6,119 nt of DNA, taken from NCBI GenBank assembly GCA_039812125.1, contig JBDHZV010000143.1, positions 1 to 6,119 of the forward strand. The letters run 5' to 3'. Shown here one piece after another: positions 1-5,686 of this stretch. The stretch's first letter is position 1. Every line of letters starts with the position of its first letter. The position numbers were made by a program, and so were the translations under genes. Under the pieces are notes generated by a model. It ran no database searches and was not told the origin of the DNA. It saw nothing but the letters and a program-made list of their open reading frames with translations. This stretch comes from Prado023 sp039812125. Lineage in GTDB: Bacteria > Actinomycetota > Actinomycetes > S36-B12 > CAIYMF01.

Positions 1-67
1 GTTCAAGATCCGAAGCCGCGGCATCGATCCAGTGCCTGTCCGGGATCTCCCCGAACATCGTCCTCGT

Positions 68-72
68 AGGAG
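68..72 (+). promoter_or_regulatory. Ribosome binding site of the pilin gene
   Basis: AGGAG lies 5 bases upstream of ATG 78 and fixes this start. The same frame stays open to the left edge but holds no ATG, GTG or TTG there, so no longer start is available in the window. I could not identify a convincing -35/-10 pair in bases 1-67. The pilin promoter may be further left, or the gene may be read from an upstream pilus operon. Confidence 0.85.
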
Positions 73-77
73 TCACA

Positions 78-509
78 ATGCTCAACCGCCTGCGTGCCCG
101 TCGGGATGATGAGGGCTTCACCCTCATCGAGCTCCTGGTCGTCATCATCATCATCGGCATCCTCGCTGCCATCGCCATCCCGGTCTTCCTCAACCAGCGC
201 CAGAAGGGCTGGGAGGCTGCCGTGCAGTCCGACCTGCGCAACGCCGCCACCGCGCAGGAGACGTACCTGACCGAGAACGCCACCTACTCGGCGGAGTCGC
301 CGGTCGTCGACGGCGACACCGGTGAGCTGGGCCTGGTGGGCTTCAAGTACTCGGACGGCAAGAACTACCAGGGTGGCACCGCAGGCATCGAGGTCGTGTC
401 CACCGACGCCGGCAACAGCTTCTGCATGGAGGCCCAGGCCGCCGGCAACCCGGGCCAGTGGTACAACTACTCCAGCCCTGAGGGCCTGAAGAAGGGGCAG
501 TGCTCGTAG
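78..509 (+). CDS. pilA: Type IV major pilin (prepilin)
   Basis: Probable shaft subunit of the type IV pilus, 143 residues, made as a prepilin in the membrane. The leader is 13 residues, MLNRLRARRDDEG, basic and ending in Gly13. Cleavage before Phe14 gives a mature N-terminus FTLIE with the conserved Glu at position 5 (residue 18). A long hydrophobic helix follows (about residues 14-38, VVIIIIGILAAIAIPVFL) and then the amphipathic half of the alpha-1 helix to about residue 65. The C-terminal globular part contains only two cysteines, Cys116 and Cys142, placed as expected for the disulfide closing a pilin D-region. The mature length of 130 is typical of compact pilins. A good RBS ahead and a strong terminator behind suggest an abundant, separately controlled product. 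Calling it the major rather than a minor pilin is inferred from size, position and terminator; the prepilin identity is certain. Confidence 0.96.
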   Translation: MLNRLRARRDDEGFTLIELLVVIIIIGILAAIAIPVFLNQRQKGWEAAVQSDLRNAATAQETYLTENATYSAESPVVDGDTGELGLVGFKYSDGKNYQGGTAGIEVVSTDAGNSFCMEAQAAGNPGQWYNYSSPEGLKKGQCS

Positions 510-527
510 TCCCTGATCCGCAGCATC

Positions 528-563
528 GCGTGGCCCCCGGCTCCGGTCGGGGGCCACGCTTTT
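528..563 (+). terminator. Rho-independent terminator after the pilin gene
   Basis: A perfect 12-bp stem, GCGTGGCCCCCG (528-539) pairing with CGGGGGCCACGC (548-559), encloses an 8-base loop and is followed directly by TTTT (560-563). It begins 18 bases after the pilin stop codon. The stem is almost all G-C, so it should stop or strongly reduce transcription from the pilin into the minor-pilin genes. Some read-through is possible because the T-run is only four bases. Confidence 0.9.
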
Positions 564-575
564 GGGCTATCCAGA

Positions 576-610
576 CCTCATGCCGGGATGTCGATGCTCC
601 CGGCATGAGG
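576..610. repeat. Perfect 13-bp inverted repeat across a start codon
   Basis: CCTCATGCCGGGA (576-588) and TCCCGGCATGAGG (598-610) are exact reverse complements separated by 9 bases. The right arm contains ATG 605, the best start of the following prepilin gene. No T-run follows in either direction, so it is not a classic intrinsic terminator. In RNA it would be a stable hairpin hiding the start codon; in DNA it could be an operator. GATGCT at 593-598, inside the dyad, ends seven bases before the ATG and has the A at the second and T at the sixth position of a -10 box. A leaderless promoter is therefore possible but weakly supported. Confidence 0.85.
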
Positions 611-2005
611 GGGCTGCGCAGTCCAGGCAACCGCCTCGATCCGGAGCAGGACGGGGGCTTCACCCTGGTCGAGGCTGTCATCGCGCTGGCCATCCTCGGG
701 CTGGTCGCCAGCGGCTTCACCGTCGGGATGAACCTCGCCCTGCAGACCACGCGCGACGCGCGGCTGCGCCAGCAGGCCACCCACCTGGCCGAGCGCGAGG
801 TCGAGATCGCCCGCGACCAGTTCCGCCACGCCGACGCAACCGGCCAAGCCACGATCCTCGACTACGACCAGCTGGTCAACGCCGAGCCGCTGCCCGGCGG
901 GACCGCGGGGCAGCCCCTCGTCGTCGACGGCACCGACTTCACGGTGACCCGGACCCAGACCATCCTCACCAGCGGTGACGGTGCCAGCCCGTGCGACGGC
1001 GCCGGGTCGGTCGACTACCTGACCATCGGGGTGCACGTGGCCGTGTCCTGGCAGGACGGCGGGCGGACCCACGAGGTCGACAACCGCACGCTGCTGACCC
1101 CGGTGAAGGGCGTCGAGGGTGACGTGGGGTACCTGGCCGCGAAGCTGACCGGGGTGGACGGCGGCGGGACCGCCAACGTGCCGGTGACCGCGACCGGCCC
1201 GGGCGGGACCCGGACGCGCTACACCGCCAGCGACGGGTGCGCGGTGTTCATGTTCTCCTCCGACGGGACCTACACGCTCAGCGTCGACCGGTTCGGCTAC
1301 GTCAACTCCGAGGGGATCCGGGCCGTGTCCAAGACCGCGGCGCTCGAGCTGGGCCGGATCAAGGTGCTGCCCTTCTCCTACGAGCGCTCGGCCTCGATCC
1401 AGGTGGGCTTCACCACGGCCCCCGGCTACGCGCTGCCCGACCCGCTGCCCGGCCTGTCGCTGTTCAACTCCGGCCTCGCGGCACCGGGTGTGCTGCTGGC
1501 CGACCCGGGTCAGGCCGGCCCGGTCACGGTGTGGCGGCTGTGGCCGTTCGCCGATGGCTACTCCGTGTGGGCCAGCACGTGCAACCAGGGCGACCCCGCG
1601 CAGAACTCCCTGGGCTACCCCCGGCCGACGGCCGTGGCTGTGGCGGCCGGGGAGCAGAGCTCGGCCGCCGTCCACCTGCGGCCCGTGGAGGTCCGGGCCG
1701 TCGCGGGGCTGGCCGGGCCGCCGGCCGCGGACGTGGGGATCGTGGCGGCCCCTGCCCTGGGCGACGGCTGCCGGGCCGGGGATGACCAGCTGTCGCTGGG
1801 GAGCACCGGCGCGGACGGCGTCCTGCGCACGTCGCTGCCCGCGGGGACGTGGGTGCTGGCTCCGGCGTCGCCGCACACGTGCGACCTGAGCGCCCCCGAG
1901 GGCAGCTGTCCGGTGACCACCGCCGAGGTCGTCGTCGTGGATGCCACGGGCGGACAGCCGGACGGCACCCCCGTCGTGGTCGCCGACCTGGTGGTGACCC
2001 CATGA
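605..2005 (+). CDS. PilV/GspI-like minor prepilin with beta-sandwich modules
   Basis: A 466-residue secreted minor pilin of the type IV pilus. The leader MRGLRSPGNRLDPEQDGG (18 residues) ends in Gly. The mature protein starts FTLVE with Glu5, followed by a hydrophobic helix (about residues 19-42, AVIALAILGLVASGFTVGM). This resembles PilV/GspI-type subunits, but the protein is two to three times their usual length. After a pilin-like part to about residue 165, residues 175-235 look like a carboxypeptidase-regulatory/Ig-like beta sandwich (GTYTLSVDRFGYV). A second such unit lies near 361-420 (GADGVLRTSLPAGTWVL), and a possible third near 262-345 contains WPFADGYSVWAS. Six cysteines are present in the mature part. 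ATG 605 is chosen because it gives a normal leader length and lies after the terminator. A longer frame to GTG 500 would run through the terminator and give an implausible 53-residue leader. No Shine-Dalgarno is visible. The domain naming is by eye; the prepilin identity is secure. Confidence 0.9.
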   Translation: MRGLRSPGNRLDPEQDGGFTLVEAVIALAILGLVASGFTVGMNLALQTTRDARLRQQATHLAEREVEIARDQFRHADATGQATILDYDQLVNAEPLPGGTAGQPLVVDGTDFTVTRTQTILTSGDGASPCDGAGSVDYLTIGVHVAVSWQDGGRTHEVDNRTLLTPVKGVEGDVGYLAAKLTGVDGGGTANVPVTATGPGGTRTRYTASDGCAVFMFSSDGTYTLSVDRFGYVNSEGIRAVSKTAALELGRIKVLPFSYERSASIQVGFTTAPGYALPDPLPGLSLFNSGLAAPGVLLADPGQAGPVTVWRLWPFADGYSVWASTCNQGDPAQNSLGYPRPTAVAVAAGEQSSAAVHLRPVEVRAVAGLAGPPAADVGIVAAPALGDGCRAGDDQLSLGSTGADGVLRTSLPAGTWVLAPASPHTCDLSAPEGSCPVTTAEVVVVDATGGQPDGTPVVVADLVVTP

Positions 2006-2718
2006 CCCGCCTGCGGCGCGCGCTGCGGACCGCCCGCCAGGCCAGCGCCGGGATGACCCTGGTCGAGCTGACCGTGACCGTGGCCCTGATGAGCACGGTC
2101 ATGGCGATCGTGAGCGGGGGCATCGTGATGGCGATGCGGCTGATGGGATCCAACAGCCTGCGCCTCGAGGAGATCGCGGAGAACCGGGTCGCCATCGAGG
2201 CGATGACCAAGACGCTGCGCACGGCGGTCCAGCCGCGCCTGCTGGGCTCCAGCTCCGAGGACGCGGCGTTCATCCAGGGCGACAACAGCCGGGTCACCTT
2301 CTACGCGGCACTGTCGTCGCTGGTCGAGCCGACCTCGGCCGAGCTCACCCGCAGCGGCCCGGTCCGGATCAGCTACGCGCTGTCCGGCGGCACGCTCACC
2401 GAGACCTACCAGCTGCCCGACGCGCACCTGCCCAGCGATCACGACTTCACCTACTGCACCCCGGGCGCCACCGGCTGCGAGGTGCGCACCCGGGTGCTGG
2501 CGACCCATGTGGTCGACCCCCACCTGTTCACCTACTACTCGGAGTCCGGGGGGACGCTCGGGGTGCCGCTGTCGACTGCCGGCCTGGAGGCGGTCGACAG
2601 CATCGACATGGTCCTGGCGTCCCAGACCGGCTCCGACGAGACCTCGACGGTGACCTCGCGGGTGAGCCTGGTCAACTCCGGCAGCGGGCCCACGGCCTCT
2701 CCGACAGCCAGCCCGTGA
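2002..2718 (+). CDS. PilW/GspJ-like minor prepilin
   Basis: A 238-residue type IV prepilin. The leader MTRLRRALRTARQASAG (17 residues) is strongly basic and ends in Gly17. The mature protein starts MTLVE with Glu5 (residue 22), then a hydrophobic helix to about residue 47. Met at mature position 1 is less common than Phe but is accepted by prepilin peptidases. The alpha-1 helix continues into a charged stretch (LRLEEIAENRVAIEAMTKTLRTAV) typical of PilW/GspJ-type subunits, followed by a beta-rich globular part. Cys152 and Cys159 could form a small disulfide loop. The C-terminus ends in a Ser/Pro/Thr-rich tail (SGSGPTASPTASP). ATG 2002 overlaps the previous TGA as ATGA and has no strong Shine-Dalgarno, so translation is probably coupled to the upstream gene. 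Longer in-frame extension to 1849 would overlap the upstream gene and is rejected. The role as a minor pilin is inferred from position and leader. Confidence 0.93.
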   Translation: MTRLRRALRTARQASAGMTLVELTVTVALMSTVMAIVSGGIVMAMRLMGSNSLRLEEIAENRVAIEAMTKTLRTAVQPRLLGSSSEDAAFIQGDNSRVTFYAALSSLVEPTSAELTRSGPVRISYALSGGTLTETYQLPDAHLPSDHDFTYCTPGATGCEVRTRVLATHVVDPHLFTYYSESGGTLGVPLSTAGLEAVDSIDMVLASQTGSDETSTVTSRVSLVNSGSGPTASPTASP

Positions 2719-2723
2719 GGGGG
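2718..2723 (+). promoter_or_regulatory. Ribosome binding site of the PilX-like gene
   Basis: AGGGGG starts on the last base of the previous stop codon and lies 9 bases upstream of ATG 2733. It touches ATG 2724 directly, which is too close, and it lies inside the reading frame that begins at GTG 2715. It therefore favours ATG 2733 as the start. Confidence 0.55.
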
Positions 2724-2732
2724 ATGACAGCC

Positions 2733-4760
2733 ATGAGACGAACGACGATGAGGCGCTGGGTCCGGCGGCTGGCCGGCCCCTCGGACTCCGGCATGGCGAT
2801 GGTGATGGTGCTCGGGCTGGTGCTGACCGCGTCCGTGCTGGTCGCGACTGCGCTGTCCTACGCGGTCGCCCACCAGCCACAGGCCCGGCATGGCGTGGCC
2901 TCCGTGCGGGCCCTGGCCGCCGCGCAGGCAGGCATCGACCACTACCTGGGCCACCTCAACCAGGACCGGAACTACTTCGTCACCGCCGACTGCGACAACC
3001 CGGCCCTTGCCGGGCCGAACCCGGACCCGGCGTGGCTGTCCAACGGGTGCGGGTGGGACGACCAGACCGCCGTCGGATGGGTGTCGGTCCAACCCGACGA
3101 CGCGCAGTCCGCCGCCTTCCACTACGACGTCGACTCCACGCAGATGGACCAGTTCACGATCTGGGTGTCCTCGACCGGTCGGGCCGCCGGCGTCCAGCGC
3201 ACGCTGCAGGCCAAGATCACGATCGCCGGTTCGCAGCGCTACCTGTACGTGACCGACTTCGAGGACGCCGACCCGGAGAACACGGTGGTGTACCCGAGCG
3301 GCGCGGGCCACGACCACTGCGGGCTCAGCGGCACGACGAACGCCAAGTACTGGTGGCAGCCCACCCCCAACGAGCGCTCCAAGAGCGGAAGCCCGGACTG
3401 CGTGGAGATCCAGTTCATCTCCGGCGACATCCTGGACGGCCCGGTGCACTTCAACGACATGCCGCTGGTCAACGGCAGCACGCAGTTCAAGCAGGGGTTC
3501 ACCACCTACACGTCGACCTGCCCGAAGTCCGCGGTCACCTCGGCCACCGCTGCGAAGGGGACCTGCTTCCGGGGCACCGGCTCGCCGTCGTTGAGCACCA
3601 GGGGTGCCCGGTGGGGCAACGTGAACCTGCTGCCCGACACCACCGCGGACCTGGTCAACAAGCCGGGGTGCCAGTACCGGGGGGACACCCGGATCCGGTT
3701 CAACGCGAACGGCACCATGGACGTGTGGAACACGATGAGCGCCGGTACGACGATCGGGTTCACCGGCAGCCCGGAGGTGATCGCCAGCGCGCCCAGCTGC
3801 GGCAACCCCGCCGCGTTCGTGCCCGCGTCCGGGCAGAAGCACCCCGCCGCGAAGCAGACGGTGCCGGTCCCCGACGGGCTGGTCATCTACGTGCGCAACT
3901 CCGGGTCGAGCGCGACCTGCTCGCCCGGCCAGGTCGTCAACGGGACCGCGTCGGGCAGTGCGGCCAAGGACGTGATCCCCACCGCGTCGGCCACCATCGC
4001 CGGTGCCGTCTCCGACATCTCGTACCTGAACCCGACCTACCGCAAGACCCGGACCGCCGCGGGCTGGCCAGCCACCCCGAGCGTGTACGCCGACTCGCAC
4101 TCCAGGAAGTTCGACTGCGGGCTGGGCAACGTGTACATCGAGGGCACCGTGAAGGGCCGCGTGACCATCGCCGCGGAGAACAACGTGGTGGTCACAGGTG
4201 ACCTGGGCATCGCCGGAACGACGCTGGGCCAGCCCACCGGCACCAGCACGGCGGACATCATCGGCCTGGTGGCGCAGAACTCCGTGGTCGTCTACCACCC
4301 CGTCGAGGTGACCGGCTGGTCGGTCGCGGCCGGTGGCAGCGGCAGCCCGAGCTGCAAGTCCAAGCCCACCGACACACCGACCGGCGGGAGCACCGGTGCC
4401 ACCTGCACCTACACCCCGAACGGCTGGACCAACCTGGACTACCTCAGCCCGCCGGCCACCGCCTCAGACGGGCTCAAGCACCGGTGGATCTACGCCAGCA
4501 TCCAGACCCTGGCGCACTCGTTCTGGGTCGCCAGCTACCAGCGGGGCGCGCCCACGGGCACCCTGAGTGTGCGCGGCTCGATCGCGCAGCGGTGGCGCGG
4601 CATCGTGGGCACCGGCAGCATCTCGACGGGCTACTACAAGGACTACTCCTACGACAAGCGGCTGCAGACGACCTCTCCGCCGTACTTCCCGCCGTGGGCC
4701 AACGGCGACTGGACCGCGGAGACGACCGGGGAGATCCCGACGCCGGACGGCCTCGGGTGA
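2733..4760 (+). CDS. Large PilX/GspK-like pilus protein
   Basis: A 675-residue exported protein, probably a minor pilin of the pilus tip. The basic N-terminus MRRTTMRRWVRRLAGPSDSG is followed by a hydrophobic helix (about residues 21-46, MAMVMVLGLVLTASVLVATALSYAVA). It then has an Ala-rich stretch with AAAQAGIDHYLGHLN, the usual pattern of PilX N-terminal domains. Cleavage after Gly20 is plausible, but mature position 5 is Met, not Glu, as in GspK-type subunits that cap the fibre. The large ectodomain has GPVHFND (236-242) and a strand-rich segment, GNVYIEGTVKGRVTIAAENN (465-484), continuing to IIGLVAQN (509-516), which looks like stacked beta turns. Near the end it has GSIAQRWRG (615-623), TGYYKDYSYDKRL (632-644) and PPYFPPW (649-655). 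I associate this pattern with large PilX-like proteins of Gram-positive T4P loci, from memory. Twelve cysteines suggest up to six disulfides. Starts at GTG 2715 (overlapping the previous stop) or ATG 2724 or 2748 are possible. The exact function is unknown. Confidence 0.88.
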   Translation: MRRTTMRRWVRRLAGPSDSGMAMVMVLGLVLTASVLVATALSYAVAHQPQARHGVASVRALAAAQAGIDHYLGHLNQDRNYFVTADCDNPALAGPNPDPAWLSNGCGWDDQTAVGWVSVQPDDAQSAAFHYDVDSTQMDQFTIWVSSTGRAAGVQRTLQAKITIAGSQRYLYVTDFEDADPENTVVYPSGAGHDHCGLSGTTNAKYWWQPTPNERSKSGSPDCVEIQFISGDILDGPVHFNDMPLVNGSTQFKQGFTTYTSTCPKSAVTSATAAKGTCFRGTGSPSLSTRGARWGNVNLLPDTTADLVNKPGCQYRGDTRIRFNANGTMDVWNTMSAGTTIGFTGSPEVIASAPSCGNPAAFVPASGQKHPAAKQTVPVPDGLVIYVRNSGSSATCSPGQVVNGTASGSAAKDVIPTASATIAGAVSDISYLNPTYRKTRTAAGWPATPSVYADSHSRKFDCGLGNVYIEGTVKGRVTIAAENNVVVTGDLGIAGTTLGQPTGTSTADIIGLVAQNSVVVYHPVEVTGWSVAAGGSGSPSCKSKPTDTPTGGSTGATCTYTPNGWTNLDYLSPPATASDGLKHRWIYASIQTLAHSFWVASYQRGAPTGTLSVRGSIAQRWRGIVGTGSISTGYYKDYSYDKRLQTTSPPYFPPWANGDWTAETTGEIPTPDGLG

Positions 4761-4790
4761 TCCGCCATGGCGCGCCACGCCCTGTGCACG

Positions 4791-4803
4791 CTGCCGACGG
4801 CAG
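4791..4803. repeat. Short palindrome in the -35 region of pilD
   Basis: CTGCCG and CGGCAG flank a single A, forming a 13-bp dyad centred about 35 bases before the pilD start. GACGGC also occurs twice here as a direct repeat (4796-4801 and 4803-4808). It could be an operator or part of the promoter, but palindromes of this size arise often by chance in GC-rich DNA. As RNA it would be a small hairpin without a T-run, so a terminator for the upstream operon is not supported. Confidence 0.4.
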
Positions 4804-4819
4804 ACGGCCCTGCGGTCCC

Positions 4820-4834
4820 TAGGCTGGCCCGGTG
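4820..4834 (+). promoter_or_regulatory. Leaderless promoter (-10 box) of pilD
   Basis: TAGGCT (4820-4825) matches the TAnnnT -10 consensus, and its last T is exactly seven bases before the G of the start codon GTG 4832. Transcription would begin at the start codon itself. Leaderless mRNAs with this TAnnnT-to-start spacing are common in actinobacteria. No Shine-Dalgarno precedes the GTG, which agrees. The -35 region (around ACGGCA, 4797-4802) matches the consensus poorly. Confidence 0.6.
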
Positions 4835-5611
4835 ACCTGGTTCGTGCTCCTGGTGGGCGTCCTCGGCCTGCTCATCGGGTCGTTCCTCAACGTGGTGATC
4901 TGGCGGGTCCCGCGCGGTGAGTCGGTGGTGTCGCCGCCGTCGCACTGCCCGGGGTGCGACACCCCCATCGGCCCCCGGGACAACATCCCGGTGCTGTCGT
5001 GGCTGCTGCTCCGGGGCAAGTGCCGCACCTGTGGCCAGCCCATCAGCATCCGGTACCCGGCCGTCGAGCTGCTCACCGGCGTGCTGTTCGCCCTGATGGC
5101 CGCGCAGCTGGGCCTGAGCTGGGAGCTGCCGGCATTCCTGTACCTGGCCGCCGTGGGCCTGGCGTTGTCGGCCATCGACCTGGACACCCGGCGCCTGCCC
5201 AACGTGCTGACGGTGCGCAGCTGGCCCGTCATGCTGGCCCTGCTGGCCGTCCCCGCCGCGGTGGGCGACCAGTGGCCCGACCTGGTGCGGGCCGCCCTGG
5301 GCGGGGTCGCCCTGCTGGCCTTCTACCTGGTGCTGGCGCTGGTGAACCCGCGCGGGATGGGCCTGGGCGACGTGAAGTTCGCCGGGCTGCTGGGGATGGG
5401 CCTGGGCTGGCTGGGTTGGTCCGAGCTGCTCGTGGGCGGGTTCCTCGGGTTCCTGCTCGGGGGCCTGTGGGGCCTGGCCCTCATCGTGTCCCGGCGCGCC
5501 GGCCGCGGCTCCAGCATCCCCTTCGGCCCGTTCATGTACGCCGGGACGATCCTGGGCATCGTGCTCGGCGCCGATGTCGCGGCCTGGTACCTGGGCACCA
5601 CGCTCGGCTGA
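4832..5611 (+). CDS. pilD: Prepilin peptidase / N-methyltransferase
   Basis: An integral membrane aspartyl protease (A24 family) that removes the leader of type IV prepilins after Gly and then N-methylates the new first residue. It is 259 residues long, normal for the bifunctional form. The N-terminal membrane segment is followed by GSFLNVVIWRVPRGES, typical of the N-terminal methylase domain. Two zinc-binding CxxC pairs lie in the cytoplasmic loop (Cys39/Cys42 in CPGC and Cys64/Cys67 in CRTC). Catalytic Asp116 sits in AIDLDTRRLPN and Asp180 in GMGLGDVKFAG. About seven or eight hydrophobic segments cover the rest, ending with the SSIPFGPFMYAG motif near residues 227-238. All key residues are present, so it should be active on the three classic prepilins encoded just upstream. 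The GTG start at 4832 gives the expected N-terminus and fits a leaderless transcript. It is separated from the minor-pilin operon by 71 bases. Confidence 0.97.
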   Translation: MTWFVLLVGVLGLLIGSFLNVVIWRVPRGESVVSPPSHCPGCDTPIGPRDNIPVLSWLLLRGKCRTCGQPISIRYPAVELLTGVLFALMAAQLGLSWELPAFLYLAAVGLALSAIDLDTRRLPNVLTVRSWPVMLALLAVPAAVGDQWPDLVRAALGGVALLAFYLVLALVNPRGMGLGDVKFAGLLGMGLGWLGWSELLVGGFLGFLLGGLWGLALIVSRRAGRGSSIPFGPFMYAGTILGIVLGADVAAWYLGTTLG

Positions 5612-5675
5612 CCGGGTCCACCTGCTCAAGCGCGCCACGACTGCCGTCCGATTGCCGGGACAGGCCATCGTGGAC

Positions 5676-5680
5676 GGGAG
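5676..5680 (+). promoter_or_regulatory. Ribosome binding site of pilM
   Basis: GGGAG lies 6 bases before ATG 5687, a good spacing, and supports that start. The 75-base gap after pilD shows no clear promoter or terminator, so pilM is probably transcribed together with pilD. Confidence 0.8.
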
Positions 5681-5686
5681 CGTGAG

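Noticed and set aside
1..77. Possible end of an upstream gene or a promoter for the pilin gene
   Set aside because: One + frame is open to the left edge and runs into the pilin frame, but no upstream start or recognisable protein is seen. No convincing -35/-10 pair was found.
500..604. GTG 500 as start of the PilV-like gene
   Set aside because: It would overlap the pilin stop, be translated through the terminator hairpin and give a 53-residue leader, far longer than normal class III leaders.
578..1876. Minus-strand open frame of 432 codons opposite the PilV-like gene
   Set aside because: Same low-complexity Gly/Arg/Ala/Pro composition and no recognisable motif. The + strand has a definite prepilin here.
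2715..2732. GTG 2715 as start of the PilX-like gene
   Set aside because: It is possible because it overlaps the previous stop, but the only good ribosome binding site lies downstream of it and is well spaced for ATG 2733. It is kept as an alternative in the feature text.
3032..4201. Plus-strand open frame of 389 codons in another frame inside the PilX-like gene
   Set aside because: Arg/Pro/His-rich shadow translation without hydrophobic segments or motifs. The overlapping frame encodes conserved pilus sequence patterns.
2535..4298. Long minus-strand open frame of 587 codons opposite the PilX-like gene
   Set aside because: It is antisense to a gene with clear pilus motifs. Its translation is rich in Gly, Arg, Ala, Val and His without any domain, as expected for the mirror frame of GC-rich coding DNA.
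4768..4777. TGGCGCGCCA palindrome after the PilX-like gene
   Set aside because: A continuous 10-bp palindrome has no loop for a hairpin and no T-run, and is expected by chance in such GC-rich DNA.
4649..5668. Minus-strand open frame of 339 codons opposite pilD
   Set aside because: Rich in Gln, His, Pro and Ala with no domain. pilD on the + strand has every catalytic and zinc-binding residue.
5644..5677. CCGTCC and GGACGG inverted repeat before pilM
   Set aside because: Only 6 bp with a 22-base spacer and no associated promoter element; too weak to call an operator or RNA switch.
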